From contig NZ_JAJGSX010000014.1 of assembly GCF_021245725.1 (NCBI RefSeq), positions 1-64,000 on the forward strand: DNA of 64,000 bases. Direction: 5' to 3'. This DNA comes from Pseudonocardia sp. TRM90224 (lineage in GTDB: Bacteria > Actinomycetota > Actinomycetes > Mycobacteriales > Pseudonocardiaceae). The notes below the pieces were generated by a model that searched no databases, was not told where the DNA came from, and saw nothing but the letters and a program-made list of their open reading frames with translations. Below are positions 9,629-16,823 of the stretch, one piece after another (the stretch's first letter is position 1; each line of letters begins with the position of its first letter). The position numbers and the translations under genes were made by a program.

Positions 9629-10729
9629 TCAGGGGCCCGTGACCGTGGTCGGGGTCGCCGGGGCGAGCCCGGGGTTGGGCTGCGGCGACGACGTGAAGGT
9701 CAGCACCGCGCTGACGATGACGATGACGACGAAAAGGGCCAGCCCGACCAGGCCCGGCCAGCGCCGCGACCGCTGCCGTGGCGCCGGCATACCGACCAAC
9801 GTGCCCGTCGGCCGATTGCCGGCGGGGGCTCCGGCGGGGGTTCCGGCCGGGGCTCCGGTGAATCCGGTGCCACCGATCGGTCCGACCGCGCCGTCGGCGA
9901 TGTCGTCGAGCTCGGCGCCGACCTCGAGCGCGCTCGGCCGCTCAGCCGGGTCGTCGGCGATGAGCCTGGTCAGCAGCTCGGTGAGCGGGCCGGCGCCGGC
10001 CGGCGCCGTCGCCCCGCCGTGCGAGATCCGGACGATCAGCGCGAGCACGTTGTCGGCGGGACCTCGGCCGAACGGCGGCGCGCCTTCGACGGCGGCGTAC
10101 AGGGTCGCGCCGAGCGAGTACATGTCGGTGGCGGGCCCGGTGCCCTCGCCGCGGGCGGTCTCCGGGGCGAAGTAGGCGGGGGTGCCGGAGAGCGCGCCCG
10201 TCGCCGTGATCGTCTGGACGGTCGTGGCGTGGGAGATCCCGAAGTCGGTGAGCTTCACGACCGACCGTGCGCCGATCGGCTGCCCCTCCGCGGTCGCGAC
10301 GAGGATGTTCTCCGGCTTCACGTCGCGGTGCACGATCCCGGCCGCGTGCGCCGCGCCCAGCGCGGCGGCGACCGCGGCACCGATGACGGCGGCCTCCCTC
10401 GGGTCGAGCGGGCCGCGGTCGCGGATGATCATGCCGAGGCTGCGCGACCGCAGGTACTCCAGCACGAGCCACGGGTCGCCGTGGTCGGCGACGACGTCGA
10501 ACACCGTGATGGCGTTGGGGTGGTTCAGCGCCGCGGCGATCCGCGCCTCGCGCATCGTCCGCTCGCGGGCGAGGTCGGCGTCCTCGTCGGGCAGGTGCGC
10601 GACGTGCACCTGCTTCAGCGCGACGATCCGGCCCAGCGCCGTGTCGGTGGCCCGCCAGACCGATCCCATCCCACCGCGGCCGATGAGCTCGTCGAGCCGG
10701 TAGCGGCCGGCCACGACCGTCCCGAGCAT
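9629..10729 (-). CDS. Transmembrane Ser/Thr protein kinase, short paralogue
   Basis: Protein of 366 residues. The kinase domain carries GRGGMGSVW, VALK, HRDVKPEN, DFG and TPAYFAPETARGEGTG, close to the neighbouring kinase, so the two look like a local duplication. A linker of PAG repeats (AGTPAGAPAGN) leads to one membrane span near the C-terminus (LVGLALFVVIVIVSAVLTF) and only ~20 external residues, so it lacks the sensor domain of its paralogue. The ATG at MLGTVVAGRYRL is preceded by AGGAGG; the frame is open to 10804 without a good site. Confidence 0.87.
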   Translation of the reverse strand: MLGTVVAGRYRLDELIGRGGMGSVWRATDTALGRIVALKQVHVAHLPDEDADLARERTMREARIAAALNHPNAITVFDVVADHGDPWLVLEYLRSRSLGMIIRDRGPLDPREAAVIGAAVAAALGAAHAAGIVHRDVKPENILVATAEGQPIGARSVVKLTDFGISHATTVQTITATGALSGTPAYFAPETARGEGTGPATDMYSLGATLYAAVEGAPPFGRGPADNVLALIVRISHGGATAPAGAGPLTELLTRLIADDPAERPSALEVGAELDDIADGAVGPIGGTGFTGAPAGTPAGAPAGNRPTGTLVGMPAPRQRSRRWPGLVGLALFVVIVIVSAVLTFTSSPQPNPGLAPATPTTVTGP

Positions 10730-10784
10730 CGTCGAGCTCCTCCTCTCCTCCACCGGCGCCCCCGGATCGATCCGGGTCGCGCGG

Positions 10785-11708
10785 TCACCCGGGCTGCTGT
10801 TCACCGCGGCGGCGCAGCATGCGGAAGCCGGGAATGCCCTGGATCGCCATCCGCACGTCCTTCAGCACGCCCAGCAGCTCGTGCACGTCGGGCCCGACCC
10901 GGTCGAGCGTGGCCAGGATGGGCATGATGTCGGACTCGACGTGCTCGGTGAGCTGCGGCAGCTGGTCGACGAGCCGGATCGCGGCGAGCAGCTCCTCCTC
11001 GGAGAACTCCTCGACGAATCGGCGGGCCAGCGGCGCGCCGCGCTCGACGATCGGCTGGTAGAGCGCGAGCAGCTCGACGGCGTCGGCGGCCGCCCCGGAG
11101 GCGTTCTCGACCGCGCCGTGCGCCCGGTCGGCCACCGCGGAGGCCTTCTGGATGACGCCCTCGGCGCCTGCGGTGACCCCGCCGACCGTGGCGATGATGG
11201 CCTCCGCCTCCGCCGTCACGGTGCCCGCGCCGGTGACGATCTCCGCGGCCGAGCCGGCGACGGCGTCGGCCTTGGTGATCACGGCCGCGGCGTCGCCGGT
11301 GATCGTGCCGACCTCGGTGAGCAGCGGGTCGATCCGCTTGACCAGCGCACCTGCCTCGGTGAGCACGGTGTCGGCCCCGGTGACGGCCGTCCGCGCCTCA
11401 CCGAGCACCCCGTCGATCGAGCCGACCATCCCCTCGGCCCTGGCGACGATCGACTCCGCGGCATCGGCGATGCCGTTGATCCGTGCGACGAGGTCCTCGG
11501 CCTCGGAGAGCAGCCCGGTGATCCGCTGCGGGAGCGCCGCCACCAGCTCGACCGCATCGTCCGTCCAGCCCATCACGGCCCGCGCCCCCGCGATCATGTC
11601 GGAGGGCCCGACCCAGACGGGGAGTCCGCCGATTCGCAACACCATGCCATCGATACTGGACCATCGCGCTGCGGGCCGCCCGTTGCCCTGGTGATGTTGC
11701 TCCGTCAT
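10785..11708 (-). CDS. Ala/Val-rich helical repeat protein of unknown function
   Basis: Protein of 307 residues. From about residue 50 to 210 it is a quasi-periodic run of A/V-rich helical segments (for example ESIVARAEGMVGSIDGVL, then TEAGALVKRIDPLLTEV), with many Thr, Ala, Gly and Glu residues, like phasin- or apolipoprotein-type amphipathic coils. The C-terminal part (about 235-300, EEELLAAIRLVDQLPQL...PGFRMLRRRG) is more globular and basic at the end. No signal peptide or membrane span. Start at MTEQHH is uncertain; MVLRIGG at 11645 is an alternative. It lies upstream of the kinase pair on the same strand and could be a partner or substrate (inference). Confidence 0.6.
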   Translation of the reverse strand: MTEQHHQGNGRPAARWSSIDGMVLRIGGLPVWVGPSDMIAGARAVMGWTDDAVELVAALPQRITGLLSEAEDLVARINGIADAAESIVARAEGMVGSIDGVLGEARTAVTGADTVLTEAGALVKRIDPLLTEVGTITGDAAAVITKADAVAGSAAEIVTGAGTVTAEAEAIIATVGGVTAGAEGVIQKASAVADRAHGAVENASGAAADAVELLALYQPIVERGAPLARRFVEEFSEEELLAAIRLVDQLPQLTEHVESDIMPILATLDRVGPDVHELLGVLKDVRMAIQGIPGFRMLRRRGEQQPG

Positions 11709-11760
11709 GCCCCTGTGTCCGGATTCCCCTAGTGTCGCGCGGGCGACGGAAGGGGACATC

Positions 11761-12666
11761 ATGACGCAGACCTGGAACAGGCGCGATTTCCTGCGACGAT
11801 CGGCATTCGTCGGTGCGGCTGCCCTGGCCGCCCCGACCGTTCTGTCGGCCTGTACGAGCACCAGCACCAGCACTGGTAGCGGCGGAATTCTCGAGAATGC
11901 GCGCAGTGCGGGCACGATCAAGGTCGGGATCGCGAACGAAGCCCCGTACGGCTTCACCGATCCGACAGGCAAGGTCACCGGCGAATCGGTCGAGGTCGCT
12001 CGCGCGGTGCTGAAAGCGCTCGGGATCAACGACGCGCAGGCGACCGTCGTCGAGTTCGGTTCGCTCATCCCCGCGTTGAACGCACGGCAGTTCGACATGG
12101 TGACCGCCGGCATGTTCATCAACCCGGAACGGTGTGCGAACGCCGTCTTCTCGGACCCGGACTACACCGCGCCGACGGCTTTCCTCGTGCCGACCGGCAA
12201 CCCGAACGCGGTGCGCACCTTCGACGACGTCAAGGCGAAGAACCTGCGGCTCGCCGTGCTCAGCGGTGCGGTCGAGCAGGGCTACGCGCAGAAGAGCGGT
12301 GTCCCCGACGCCCAGATCCAGGTCTTCGACACGCAGAACACGCTCTTGCAGGCGATCACGGCGGGCCGGGCGGACGCCGCGGCGCTCACCAACATCTCGC
12401 TCAACGACGTCGTGAAGAAGAACGCCGGTGCAGCGGTCGAGGTCACCGAGGGGTTCTTCCCCGTCGTCGACGGCAAGGAGACGGTCTCGGCCGGCGCGTT
12501 CGTCTTCCGGAAGGGCGACGAGGCGATGGTGACCGCGTTCAACGCCGAGCTGAAGAAGCTGCACGAGAGCGGCCAGTGGCTGACGATCGCCGAGCCGTTC
12601 GGGTTCAGCAAGGACAACGTGCCCGCGGCCGACGTCACGACGCAGCGCCTCTGCTCGGGCGGCTGA
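11761..12666 (+). CDS. ehuB: Amino-acid/ectoine ABC importer binding protein (EhuB-like)
   Basis: Family-3 solute-binding protein of 301 residues. The N-terminus has a twin-arginine signal (NRRDFLRRS) followed by a cysteine in VLSAC, so it is probably a Tat-exported lipoprotein. The body (GTIKVGIANEAPYGF, EFGSLIPALNARQFDMVTAGMF, SGAVEQGYA, QAITAGRADAAALT) follows EhuB of the ectoine/hydroxyectoine importer. The ATG is preceded by GGAAGGGG. It heads a B-C-D-A operon. Ligand assignment rests on family resemblance; a polar amino acid is also possible. Confidence 0.82.
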   Translation: MTQTWNRRDFLRRSAFVGAAALAAPTVLSACTSTSTSTGSGGILENARSAGTIKVGIANEAPYGFTDPTGKVTGESVEVARAVLKALGINDAQATVVEFGSLIPALNARQFDMVTAGMFINPERCANAVFSDPDYTAPTAFLVPTGNPNAVRTFDDVKAKNLRLAVLSGAVEQGYAQKSGVPDAQIQVFDTQNTLLQAITAGRADAAALTNISLNDVVKKNAGAAVEVTEGFFPVVDGKETVSAGAFVFRKGDEAMVTAFNAELKKLHESGQWLTIAEPFGFSKDNVPAADVTTQRLCSGG

Positions 12667-12673
12667 GCCGCTG

Positions 12674-13375
12674 ATGGAGAACCTGCCGCGCATCGTCGCG
12701 GTGCTGCTCGACGGCGTGCCCGCGACCGTCATCGCGACGCTCGGCGGCATCGTGCTGACCATCGTGCTGTCGTTCGTCGCGGGGCTGGCGCTGCTCTCGC
12801 CGCAACGGTGGCTGCGGGCGGTCAGCCGCGTGTACGTCGAGCTGTTCCGCGGGACGTCCGAGGTCGTCCAGCTGTTCTGGATCTTCTTCGTGCTGCCGGT
12901 GCTCGTCGGGTTCCAGCTGGTCCCGCTGTTCGCGGGGATCGTCGTGCTGGGGCTGAACCACGGCGCGTACGGCGCGGAGATCGTCCGGGGCGCCGTGCAG
13001 TCGGTGCCGCGCGCGCAGGTCGAGGCCGCGACGGCGCTGAGCTTCTCCCCGGCGCAGCGGATGCGCAGGGTGGTGCTGCCGCAGGCGGTGGTGGAGATGC
13101 TGCCGCCGTTCAACAACCTGTTCATCCAGCTGCTGAAGTCCTCGGCGATCCTGTCGTTCATCGTCGTCTCCGAGGTGACCGAGCGCGGCGTGCAGGTGCT
13201 CGTACCCAACTTCGGCAGCGACATCGTGCTGATCTTCACGTTGATGCTGGTGATCTATCTGCTGCTGGCGCTGGTGATCACGGCGGTGATGCGGACGCTC
13301 GAGCGGGTGGCCGCGGGCCGGCTCGGCCGTCGCGGTGCCTCCCGGCAGGCGCGGGCGGAGGTGGCGGTCGGATGA
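12674..13375 (+). CDS. ehuC: Amino-acid/ectoine ABC importer permease (EhuC-like)
   Basis: HisM/GlnP-type permease of 233 residues with about five membrane spans and the coupling loop EAATALSFSPAQRMRRVVLPQA. It begins seven bases after the binding-protein gene, and its stop overlaps the start of the second permease (ATGA). It should form the transport channel with that second permease. Confidence 0.87.
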   Translation: MENLPRIVAVLLDGVPATVIATLGGIVLTIVLSFVAGLALLSPQRWLRAVSRVYVELFRGTSEVVQLFWIFFVLPVLVGFQLVPLFAGIVVLGLNHGAYGAEIVRGAVQSVPRAQVEAATALSFSPAQRMRRVVLPQAVVEMLPPFNNLFIQLLKSSAILSFIVVSEVTERGVQVLVPNFGSDIVLIFTLMLVIYLLLALVITAVMRTLERVAAGRLGRRGASRQARAEVAVG

Positions 13376-14031
13376 CGCCGCTCTGGGACTGGGGCTACGC
13401 CTTCTCGATCCTCCCGCGCTTGCTCGAAGCGCTGCTCGTGACGATCCAGATCACCGTGCTCGGGTCGCTCGTCGCACTCGTGCTGGGGCTGGTCATCGCG
13501 GTGGTGCGGCGGGCCCGGATCCCCGTCGTCGACCAGCTCGTCTGGGCGTTCGTCGAGTTCGTCCGCTCCACACCGCTGCTGGTGCAGGTGTTCTTCCTGT
13601 ACTACGTCCTGCCGCACGTCGGGATCGTGCTGAGCGCGTTCGCCGTCGGCGTGATCGGGCTCGGCGTGCACTACGCGACCTACACCTCGGAGGTGTACCG
13701 CGCCGGCATCGACGCCGTGCCCGTCGGGCAGTGGGAGGCCGCCGCCGCGCTGAGCCTGCCGCGCAGCCGGGTCTGGACCGGCGTGATCCTGCCGCAGGCC
13801 GTCCCGCGTGTGCTCCCGGCGCTGGGCAACTACGTGATCTCCATGTTCAAGGAGGTCCCGCTGCTGCTCGCGGTCAGCGTCGTCGAGGTCGTCAACACGG
13901 CCAAGGAGATCTCGTCGGAGACCTTCCGACCCACCGAGCCCTACACGATCGCCGGGCTGCTCTTCCTGCTGCTGAGCTACCCCGCATCGATACTGGTCCG
14001 ACGACTGGAGCGCCGCAGTGTCGCCGTCTGA
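13372..14031 (+). CDS. ehuD: Amino-acid/ectoine ABC importer permease (EhuD-like)
   Basis: Second HisM/GlnP-type permease, 219 residues, with RSTPLLVQVFFLYY and a coupling loop EAAAALSLPRSRVWTGVILPQA. The ATG overlaps the previous stop by four bases, a mark of translational coupling. The 3' end overlaps the ATPase gene by 14 bases. Confidence 0.87.
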   Translation: MTPLWDWGYAFSILPRLLEALLVTIQITVLGSLVALVLGLVIAVVRRARIPVVDQLVWAFVEFVRSTPLLVQVFFLYYVLPHVGIVLSAFAVGVIGLGVHYATYTSEVYRAGIDAVPVGQWEAAAALSLPRSRVWTGVILPQAVPRVLPALGNYVISMFKEVPLLLAVSVVEVVNTAKEISSETFRPTEPYTIAGLLFLLLSYPASILVRRLERRSVAV

Positions 14032-14800
14032 ACCCATGATCGTCTTCGATGGCGTCGAGAAGCGCTTCGGCGACCGGACCGTCTTGTCGGACCTCAACTT
14101 CTCGGTGCAGCCGGGCGAGCACGTCACGCTGATCGGGCCGTCCGGCTCGGGCAAGACGACGATCCTGCGGCTGCTGATGTGCCTGGAGTCGATCGACGCC
14201 GGCACGATCTCCGTCGGCGGCTCCTACCTCTCGCACATGGAGAAGGGCGGCAAGCTCGTGCCCGCCGACGAGCGGCACAGCCGGCAGGTGCGCAAGCGCA
14301 TCGGGATGGTGTTCCAGCAGTTCAACCTCTTCCCGAACATGACGGTGCGCGGGAACCTGACCGAGGCACCGACCCGCGTGCTCGGCCTCTCCCGCGACGA
14401 GGCGACGGCGCGCGCGAAGGAGCTGCTCGACCTCGTCGGGCTCGCGGACAAGCTGGATGAGCACCCGTCGCGGCTGTCCGGGGGCCAGCAGCAGCGGGTG
14501 GCGATCGCACGGGCGCTGGCCATGCGGCCCTCGGTGCTGCTGCTCGACGAGGTGACCTCCGCGCTCGACCCCGAGCTCGTCGCCGGCGTGCTGGCGCTGC
14601 TGCGCGACATCGGTCGCAGCACCGACATCACGATCCTGTGCGTGACGCACGAGATGGGGTTCGCCCGCGACTTCTCCGACCGCGTGATGATGTTCGACGG
14701 CGGCCGCGTGATCGAGCAAGCGCCGCCGGCGGAGCTGTTCACCGAACCCCGCGAGCCGCGGACGCGCGAGTTCCTCAGCGCCCTGCTCAGCAGGGGATAG
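14018..14800 (+). CDS. ehuA: Amino-acid/ectoine ABC importer ATPase (EhuA-like)
   Basis: Cytoplasmic ATP-binding subunit of 260 residues. Walker A GPSGSGKTT, signature LSGGQQQRVAIARA, Walker B VLLLDEVTSALDPE and the H-loop histidine (VTHEMGF) are intact. The GTG at 14018 has GGAG about nine bases upstream; ATG 14036 is an alternative start without a ribosome site. It ends the four-gene operon and is followed after 24 bases by a family-1 palindrome. Confidence 0.88.
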   Translation: MSPSEPMIVFDGVEKRFGDRTVLSDLNFSVQPGEHVTLIGPSGSGKTTILRLLMCLESIDAGTISVGGSYLSHMEKGGKLVPADERHSRQVRKRIGMVFQQFNLFPNMTVRGNLTEAPTRVLGLSRDEATARAKELLDLVGLADKLDEHPSRLSGGQQQRVAIARALAMRPSVLLLDEVTSALDPELVAGVLALLRDIGRSTDITILCVTHEMGFARDFSDRVMMFDGGRVIEQAPPAELFTEPREPRTREFLSALLSRG

Positions 14801-14824
14801 GTGGTCGACGTCGGCTCCGCCGGG

Positions 14825-14898
14825 AGGGCAGGAAAGCCACTTTCCTGCCCTGTGAGGGCCGGAAAGTGGCTTTCCTGCCCTCGTGTACGCAGCGCGCC
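14825..14898. repeat. Family-1 palindromic repeat, copy B
   Basis: Two adjacent inverse hairpins (14825-14849 and 14855-14879) of the GGGCAGGAAAG/CTTTCCTGCCC type. Here the spacer between them reads TGTGA, whereas the other copies read TCACA, so this copy is inserted in the opposite orientation. A degenerate outer arm (GTGTACGCAGCGC) follows. It sits between the convergent ehuA and second ehuB-like genes, 24 and about 30 bases from their stops, well placed as a two-way terminator. Confidence 0.85.
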
Positions 14899-14911
14899 CG
14901 GCGCGCTGCAG

Positions 14912-15781
14912 CTAGTCCCGCCCGCAGAGGTGCTCGGTGGTGAGGTCGGGCGGCGGCAGGTTCTCCTGCGTGAAGCCGAACGGCGCGGTGATGCGCAGCC
15001 ACTCGCCGGACGCCTGCAGCGCCCCCAGCGCCGTATCGAGCTCCGCGCGCAGGTCGGCGTCCTGCGCGCGCATCGCGAACGCGCCGGCGGGGACGATCCG
15101 GGTCGCGTCGATGATCGGGACGGTCGGCGCGGTCACCGCCAGATCGGAGTCGGGGTTGCGGCGCAGCTCGTCGGCCAGCGAGATCGCGGTGAGGGCCGCG
15201 GCCGTCACGCTGCGGTCGGCGACCGCGCGCACCAGCTCGCCCTGCCCGCTCAGCTCGACGAGCCGGTCGGGTCGCACGCCGGAACCGAGCGCGTAGTCGC
15301 GTTCGGCCGAGCCCGCGAGCACGCCCAGCTTGGCTCGGGAACGCGCGACGTCGCTGAAGGTCGTGATCCCGCTCGGGTTGCCCTTGCGCACGAGGAACGC
15401 CGGCGCGGCCAGGAAGTCGGGGCGTGAGAACGCGATCTCCCCGCATCGCCGCGGTGTCACCGTCATCCCTGCTGTGATCAGGTCGAACTGGCCGCCGAGC
15501 AGGCCGGGGATCAGCCGGTCGAACGTGACCTGCACGGCCTCGATGCCGCCGACCCCCATCGTCGCGAGCGCGGCCCGCGCGACCTCGGGCTGCGCGCCGG
15601 TCACCCGCCCGTCCGAATCGGTGTAGCCGTACGGGCGCTCGCCCGCGATGCCGACCCGCAGCACCCCGTCGTAGCGGGCCTTCTCCAGAGTCGTCCCGCC
15701 GCGGCCGGGCGAGCACGCCGTGGCGGCCGCGGCCGCCACGGCGCCGCCGGCGAGCGTGAGGAGGCGGCGGCGGGTGAGCAT
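14912..15781 (-). CDS. Second EhuB-like binding protein, convergent orphan
   Basis: Family-3 binding protein of 289 residues. MLTRRRLLTLAGG is a twin-arginine-like signal ending in a lipobox-type ATAC, so a lipoprotein is likely. The body parallels the first binding protein of this locus block by block (GVLRVGIAGERPYGYTD, DRLIPGLLGGQFDLITAGM, LAGSAERDYA, ITAPFGFTQENLPPPDLTT). It has no permease genes of its own and faces the ehu operon, so I infer an alternative or spare receptor for the same transporter. The frame is open to 15919, but that extension only translates the family-1 repeat; the signal peptide decides the start. Confidence 0.82.
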   Translation of the reverse strand: MLTRRRLLTLAGGAVAAAAATACSPGRGGTTLEKARYDGVLRVGIAGERPYGYTDSDGRVTGAQPEVARAALATMGVGGIEAVQVTFDRLIPGLLGGQFDLITAGMTVTPRRCGEIAFSRPDFLAAPAFLVRKGNPSGITTFSDVARSRAKLGVLAGSAERDYALGSGVRPDRLVELSGQGELVRAVADRSVTAAALTAISLADELRRNPDSDLAVTAPTVPIIDATRIVPAGAFAMRAQDADLRAELDTALGALQASGEWLRITAPFGFTQENLPPPDLTTEHLCGRD

Positions 15782-15843
15782 GGCGCGCGAGACTAGCGCG
15801 ACCGGCGCCGATCCGCCGAGCGGGCAGCAGCCGCAAAGAGGAT

Positions 15844-15917
15844 GTGTGCGTTCCGCACGCGTGGGCAGGAAAGCCACTTTCCTGCCCTCACAGGGCCTGA
15901 AAGTGGCTTTCCTGCCC
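15844..15917. repeat. Family-1 palindromic repeat, copy C
   Basis: Outer arm GTGTGCGTTCCGCACGCG (15844-15861), itself a GTGCG-TTC-CGCAC hairpin, is followed by the two core hairpins (15863-15887 and 15893-15917) separated by TCACA. It lies 35 bases past the stop of the ECHDC3-like gene and upstream of the second binding-protein gene, both on the minus strand. Confidence 0.85.
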
Positions 15918-15952
15918 ACCCCGGCCCCCGACCCGGCGGGGCGAGCAGCGCC

Positions 15953-16726
15953 TTAGTCGGGCCACACCGGCTTCCGCTTCTCCAAGAACGAGGCCATGCC
16001 TTCCTTCGCCCCCGCGCTCTGCGACAGCGACGCCATCACCTCCACTGCGATCGCGTACGCGTCGGCTTCCGGGCGGTCGAGCTGGGCGTAGAGGGTCTGC
16101 TTGCCGACGCCCTTGCCGAACCGGCTGCCGCGGGTGGCGCGCGCGAGCAGCTCGTCGGTGCGCTCGTCGAGCTCGGCGTCCGGGACGGCATAGTTGATCA
16201 AACCCCACTCGGCGGCCGTCGCCGCGTCGATCGGGTCGCCGGTGAGCGCGAGCTCCATCAGCCGCTTGCGCCCGACGTTGCGGGCCACCGGCACCGCGGG
16301 CGTGTGGCAGAACCAGCCGCCCTTCCCGCCCGGCAGCGCGAACGTCGCCGACTCGGCCGCGACGGCCAGGTCGCACGACGCCACGAGCTGGCACCCCGCG
16401 GCCGTCGCGACGGCCTGCACCCTCGCGATGACGACCTGCGGGATCTCCTGAACGGTCCGCATGACCTTCGTGCACAGCTGCAGCAGGTCGCGGACGCCGG
16501 CGAGGTCGCGGGCGGCGACGTCGGCGAAGTCGTGACCGGCGGAGAACGCCTTGCCCTCGGCGGCGAGCACAACACCGGTCGCATCGCTGCGACCGGCGGT
16601 CTCCAACGCGTCCAGCAGCTCGCGCAGGTGCGCTTCGGACAGCGCGTTGCGCCGCTCCGGCCGGTTCATGGTGATCCGGACGGTGTCGCCGTCCTGCTTG
16701 ACCAGGATGTGCTCGTAATCGGCCAT
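15953..16726 (-). CDS. ECHDC3-like enoyl-CoA hydratase homologue
   Basis: Crotonase-superfamily protein of 257 residues. The oxyanion-hole block is FSAGHDF. Where active crotonases have a catalytic glutamate in GCEL and another in PE, this protein reads AAGCQLVASCD and FALPGGKGG, so both glutamates are replaced. These changes and the C-terminal FLEKRKPVW are hallmarks of the ECHDC3 subfamily, whose reaction is poorly defined. It should therefore not be counted as the crotonase of the ethylmalonyl-CoA pathway. ATG at MADYEHI was chosen because homology starts there; the ribosome site is weak. Confidence 0.85.
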   Translation of the reverse strand: MADYEHILVKQDGDTVRITMNRPERRNALSEAHLRELLDALETAGRSDATGVVLAAEGKAFSAGHDFADVAARDLAGVRDLLQLCTKVMRTVQEIPQVVIARVQAVATAAGCQLVASCDLAVAAESATFALPGGKGGWFCHTPAVPVARNVGRKRLMELALTGDPIDAATAAEWGLINYAVPDAELDERTDELLARATRGSRFGKGVGKQTLYAQLDRPEADAYAIAVEVMASLSQSAGAKEGMASFLEKRKPVWPD

Positions 16727-16823
16727 ACCCGACGGTACTTCGCTGAATGCCGCCCCGGGACCCCTCCCGCCCACACATGGTTGTCTGTGCGCGGGTCGGG
16801 GGGCGCGCGAGGCTGGGGGGACG

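Noticed and set aside
15782..15919. N-terminal extension of the second EhuB-like protein
   Set aside because: The extra residues (GRKATFRPCEGRKVAFLP) are only a translation of the family-1 palindrome; the Tat-like signal at MLTRRRLL fixes the start.
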